NCBI GenBank assembly: GCA_900766325.1
Contig: CAAFVA010000055.1
Location: 1 to 7,926 of the forward strand
Direction: 5' to 3'
Source: Bacilli bacterium
GTDB taxonomy: Bacteria > Bacillota_I > Bacilli_A > RF39 > UBA660
DNA: 7,926 nt
In this document: one piece after another, positions 6,152 to 7,926 of the stretch
Position numbering within the stretch: position 1 is the first letter of the stretch
Layout of the letters: each line of letters starts with the position of its first letter
Program-made: the position numbers and the translations under genes
Notes under the pieces: model-generated
Databases searched by the model: none
What the model was told of the DNA's origin: nothing
What the model saw: the letters and a program-made list of their open reading frames with translations, nothing else

Positions 6152-7540
6152 ATGAAAAAAAAAGATCTTTTAGCTAATTTATTTATGTACCTTGCAATTG
6201 TAGTATTTTCGCTAATTACTTTAATTTTTTTGATACAAAACAACATTTTGATTTCAATATTAGCTTATCTTGTAGTAATATATATTTCTTTAAAAAATAA
6301 CATAAAAAAGTTTCCTATAATTTTATTTTTTACTAGCCTTATAATAAGGTTAGCAATGATATTAATTTTTGATTTTGCTCCAGTTTCTGATTTTGAAACC
6401 TTACTTAATGCTTCAAAAGATTTTGCTAATGGTGATTTTTCGTTTCAAAATGATCCTTATTTTACCACTTGGGGTTATCAGACCGGTTTTGTAATATACG
6501 AGGGCATAGTATTAAAAATATTTAATAGTGTTTTTGCACTTAAAGTTCTTAACGTTATTTTTTCATCGGTTTTATGTCTTTTAGTATATCTATTTGGTAA
6601 GAAAATATGTTCTGAAAAAAGTGCTAGAATGGCATCGCTTTTATACATGATATTTCCTTTTTCATTATACATGAACACTATTTTAGCGAACCATCACATT
6701 GCTACCTTCTTAACTTACATAGGAATATTTTTCTTGCTTAAAGATAATAAGAAAATAAAGGATTACATAGTTGCAGCCATATTAATTTCCTTTGGAAACA
6801 TAATGCGCCCAGAAGGAATAATAGTTGTGTTTTCACTTCTTATTTTTGAGGTGTTTAGACTTAAAAAAGATTTATTATTGAAAACGGCTAGAAATTTACT
6901 AATTTTTATCGTGATTTATTTGGTTATTGGATATTCATCTTCTCTTATAATTCAAAAAACCGGCATTAATGATGAGGGGTTAAGTAATAATAATCCAGAG
7001 TGGAAATTTGTTTTGGGATTTAATCACGAATCTTGTGGATATTATAGTGCTGATGATGAAAAGTATTTAAATGATAAAGAAAAACAAATGGAAATAATAA
7101 AAGAAAGAGTAACCGTAAGCCCAGTAAAAATGGGTAAGTTAATGGCTTGCAAGATTGATCGTTTCTGGTTACAGTCTGACATATCGTCTAAGAACGAAAT
7201 GTATAGTAATAAGACTTATGATGTTTTAGGCATTCAAGTTAGGTTTGCCGACATAGAAAACATCGTTATAGGTTTTAATACTATTCTGTACATAATTACG
7301 TTTTTAATGTGTATAATAGGTGTTTTCTTTAATAGAAAGAAAATTATTAAGGATAAATCATATTTCTTTGTTATTATGATGATAGTTACTTTCTTTGTTT
7401 ACTTACTAATTGAAATACAGCCAAGATATGCATACTTTATTCATGTCTCAATATTTATATTATCTACTTATGGATACGAAATAGTTTTAAACAAAGTAAA
7501 AGCTTTATTAGATAGAAAAAAGAAAATAAGGTTAGGATAG
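6152..7540 (+). CDS. GT-C fold membrane glycosyltransferase (PMT/ArnT-like, family 39 type)
   Basis: The product has 462 residues and about 12-13 hydrophobic helices. GT-C features are visible: a first large outer loop after the third helix carrying acidic residues (D74, D80, E82 in FDFAPVSDFETLL); a later outer loop with PEWKFVLGFNHES and GYYSADD, a pattern I associate with family 39 glycosyltransferases; and EIQPRYAY (E421, R425) near the C-terminus. Such enzymes take a sugar from a polyprenyl-phosphate donor and add it to an acceptor on the outer membrane face. Donor and acceptor cannot be read from the sequence; teichoic-acid decoration or a surface polysaccharide are the plausible acceptors given the LTA-synthase-like gene upstream and the ligase/polymerase-like gene downstream. 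It has its own promoter and leads a new operon. It contains far fewer ACGT tetramers than the receptor gene (2 versus about 20). Confidence 0.85.
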   Translation: MKKKDLLANLFMYLAIVVFSLITLIFLIQNNILISILAYLVVIYISLKNNIKKFPIILFFTSLIIRLAMILIFDFAPVSDFETLLNASKDFANGDFSFQNDPYFTTWGYQTGFVIYEGIVLKIFNSVFALKVLNVIFSSVLCLLVYLFGKKICSEKSARMASLLYMIFPFSLYMNTILANHHIATFLTYIGIFFLLKDNKKIKDYIVAAILISFGNIMRPEGIIVVFSLLIFEVFRLKKDLLLKTARNLLIFIVIYLVIGYSSSLIIQKTGINDEGLSNNNPEWKFVLGFNHESCGYYSADDEKYLNDKEKQMEIIKERVTVSPVKMGKLMACKIDRFWLQSDISSKNEMYSNKTYDVLGIQVRFADIENIVIGFNTILYIITFLMCIIGVFFNRKKIIKDKSYFFVIMMIVTFFVYLLIEIQPRYAYFIHVSIFILSTYGYEIVLNKVKALLDRKKKIRLG

Positions 7541-7552
7541 TGATATAGTGAT
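7537..7552 (+). repeat. 8-bp perfect tandem duplication across a stop/start junction
   Basis: ATAGTGAT occurs twice head to tail (7537-7544 and 7545-7552). The first copy contains the glycosyltransferase stop TAG (7538-7540); the second contains the GTG start (7548) of the next gene. The GTG in the first copy (7540) reads into TAG after one codon. Confidence 0.85.
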
Positions 7553-7926
7553 AAAAAAAGTTAATGGTTTTTTAGATAAAAATAGTGTTATTATATTTAA
7601 CATCTTTTTGCTTATGCAACCTTTTCTTGATGTTGTTGTATCGCTATTTAATCATCATGGTACTTCACCGAATCTGATATTTATAATAAAAGTTTTATTT
7701 CTATTTTATACCATATATTACTTAGTTTTTATTAAAAAACGAAACATAAAGTATTTAATATTAATATTTTTATATTCGGTTGTGTTTGTTTTAGTAAATT
7801 ATTTTTCTAAAGATAATGGTAACATTTTCTTTGAAATAGAATCGTTAGTTAAGGTGGTTTATTTTCCAATCGTACTTTTATTTGTTTTAGACGTTGTAAA
7901 AAGTAAAAAAATAAGTATTAAAAACT
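7548..7926 (+). CDS. Polytopic membrane protein resembling O-antigen ligase/polymerase (3'-truncated)
   Basis: The frame is open from GTG 7548 to the window edge, giving 126 residues of a longer protein. A short basic N-terminus is followed by hydrophobic helices near residues 14-37, 47-66, 73-87 and 103-120. LLMQPFLDVVVSLF in the first helix, then SPNLIFIIKVLFLFY and LVKVVYFPIVLLF, resembles the start of low-GC Gram-positive O-antigen ligase-family proteins (Wzy/WaaL-like), which join or polymerise lipid-linked glycan units outside the membrane. The diagnostic large outer loop lies beyond the window, so the call rests on the N-terminus only. No ATG lies in frame near the start; GTG 7548 is the first start codon after the in-frame TAG at 7533. 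The ribosome binding site is weak (AGG at 7534-7536, 11 nt away), suggesting coupling to the glycosyltransferase 7 bp upstream. Confidence 0.7.
   Translation, partial: MIKKVNGFLDKNSVIIFNIFLLMQPFLDVVVSLFNHHGTSPNLIFIIKVLFLFYTIYYLVFIKKRNIKYLILIFLYSVVFVLVNYFSKDNGNIFFEIESLVKVVYFPIVLLFVLDVVKSKKISIKN

Noticed and set aside
6478..6678. Minus-strand open frame of 66 codons inside the glycosyltransferase gene
   Set aside because: It is antisense to a conserved membrane region and shows no promoter, ribosome binding site or recognisable product.
434..7540. Possible reassignment of TGA to tryptophan, since none of six stops is TGA
   Set aside because: All tryptophans are TGG and no reading frame contains an internal TGA. 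In such AT-rich DNA a reassigned TGA would be common. Six stops are too few to infer loss of TGA as a stop.

Overview
The window is AT-rich DNA from a Gram-positive-type bacterium, with all genes on the + strand. The lineage is inferred from three things: low GC with A/T-ending codons, strong AGGAGG-type ribosome binding sites, and an LTA-synthase-family enzyme beside membrane glycosyltransferase genes. This fits a low-GC Firmicutes or an uncultured Mollicutes-related gut lineage, but no marker gene is present to settle it. Tryptophan is TGG throughout and all six visible stops are TAA or TAG, so the standard bacterial code is assumed.

Region A (1-3373) is the end of an operon. It contains a 5'-truncated small membrane-anchored protein, then a 687-residue membrane receptor (446-2509) with two tandem extracytoplasmic solute-binding-like domains, a second transmembrane helix and a cytoplasmic GGDEF domain. 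A YihY/BrkB-family membrane protein (2516-3340) follows. The operon closes with a near-ideal intrinsic terminator (3346-3373).

Region B (3375-6086) starts at an extended -10 promoter only 1 bp after that terminator. It carries an LTA-synthase-like phosphoglycerol transferase (3417-5465) and an overlapping, unassigned single-pass membrane protein (5452-6063), and ends in a second intrinsic terminator.

Region C (6116-7926) again starts at an extended -10 promoter. It encodes a GT-C fold (PMT/ArnT-like) glycosyltransferase (6152-7540) and the start of a polytopic protein resembling O-antigen ligases/polymerases (7548 to the window end).

Every product is membrane-bound or membrane-anchored, and the theme is the cell envelope: polyanionic glycerol-phosphate polymer synthesis, lipid-linked sugar transfer and probably surface polysaccharide assembly, next to an envelope sensor. 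The least ordinary item is the GGDEF domain. It keeps the guanine-contact residues but has Asn at both positions that normally bind the catalytic metal, which suggests a non-catalytic nucleotide-binding or scaffold module. I see no rRNA, tRNA, CRISPR array, insertion sequence or phage gene, and no non-coding stretch longer than about 90 bp.
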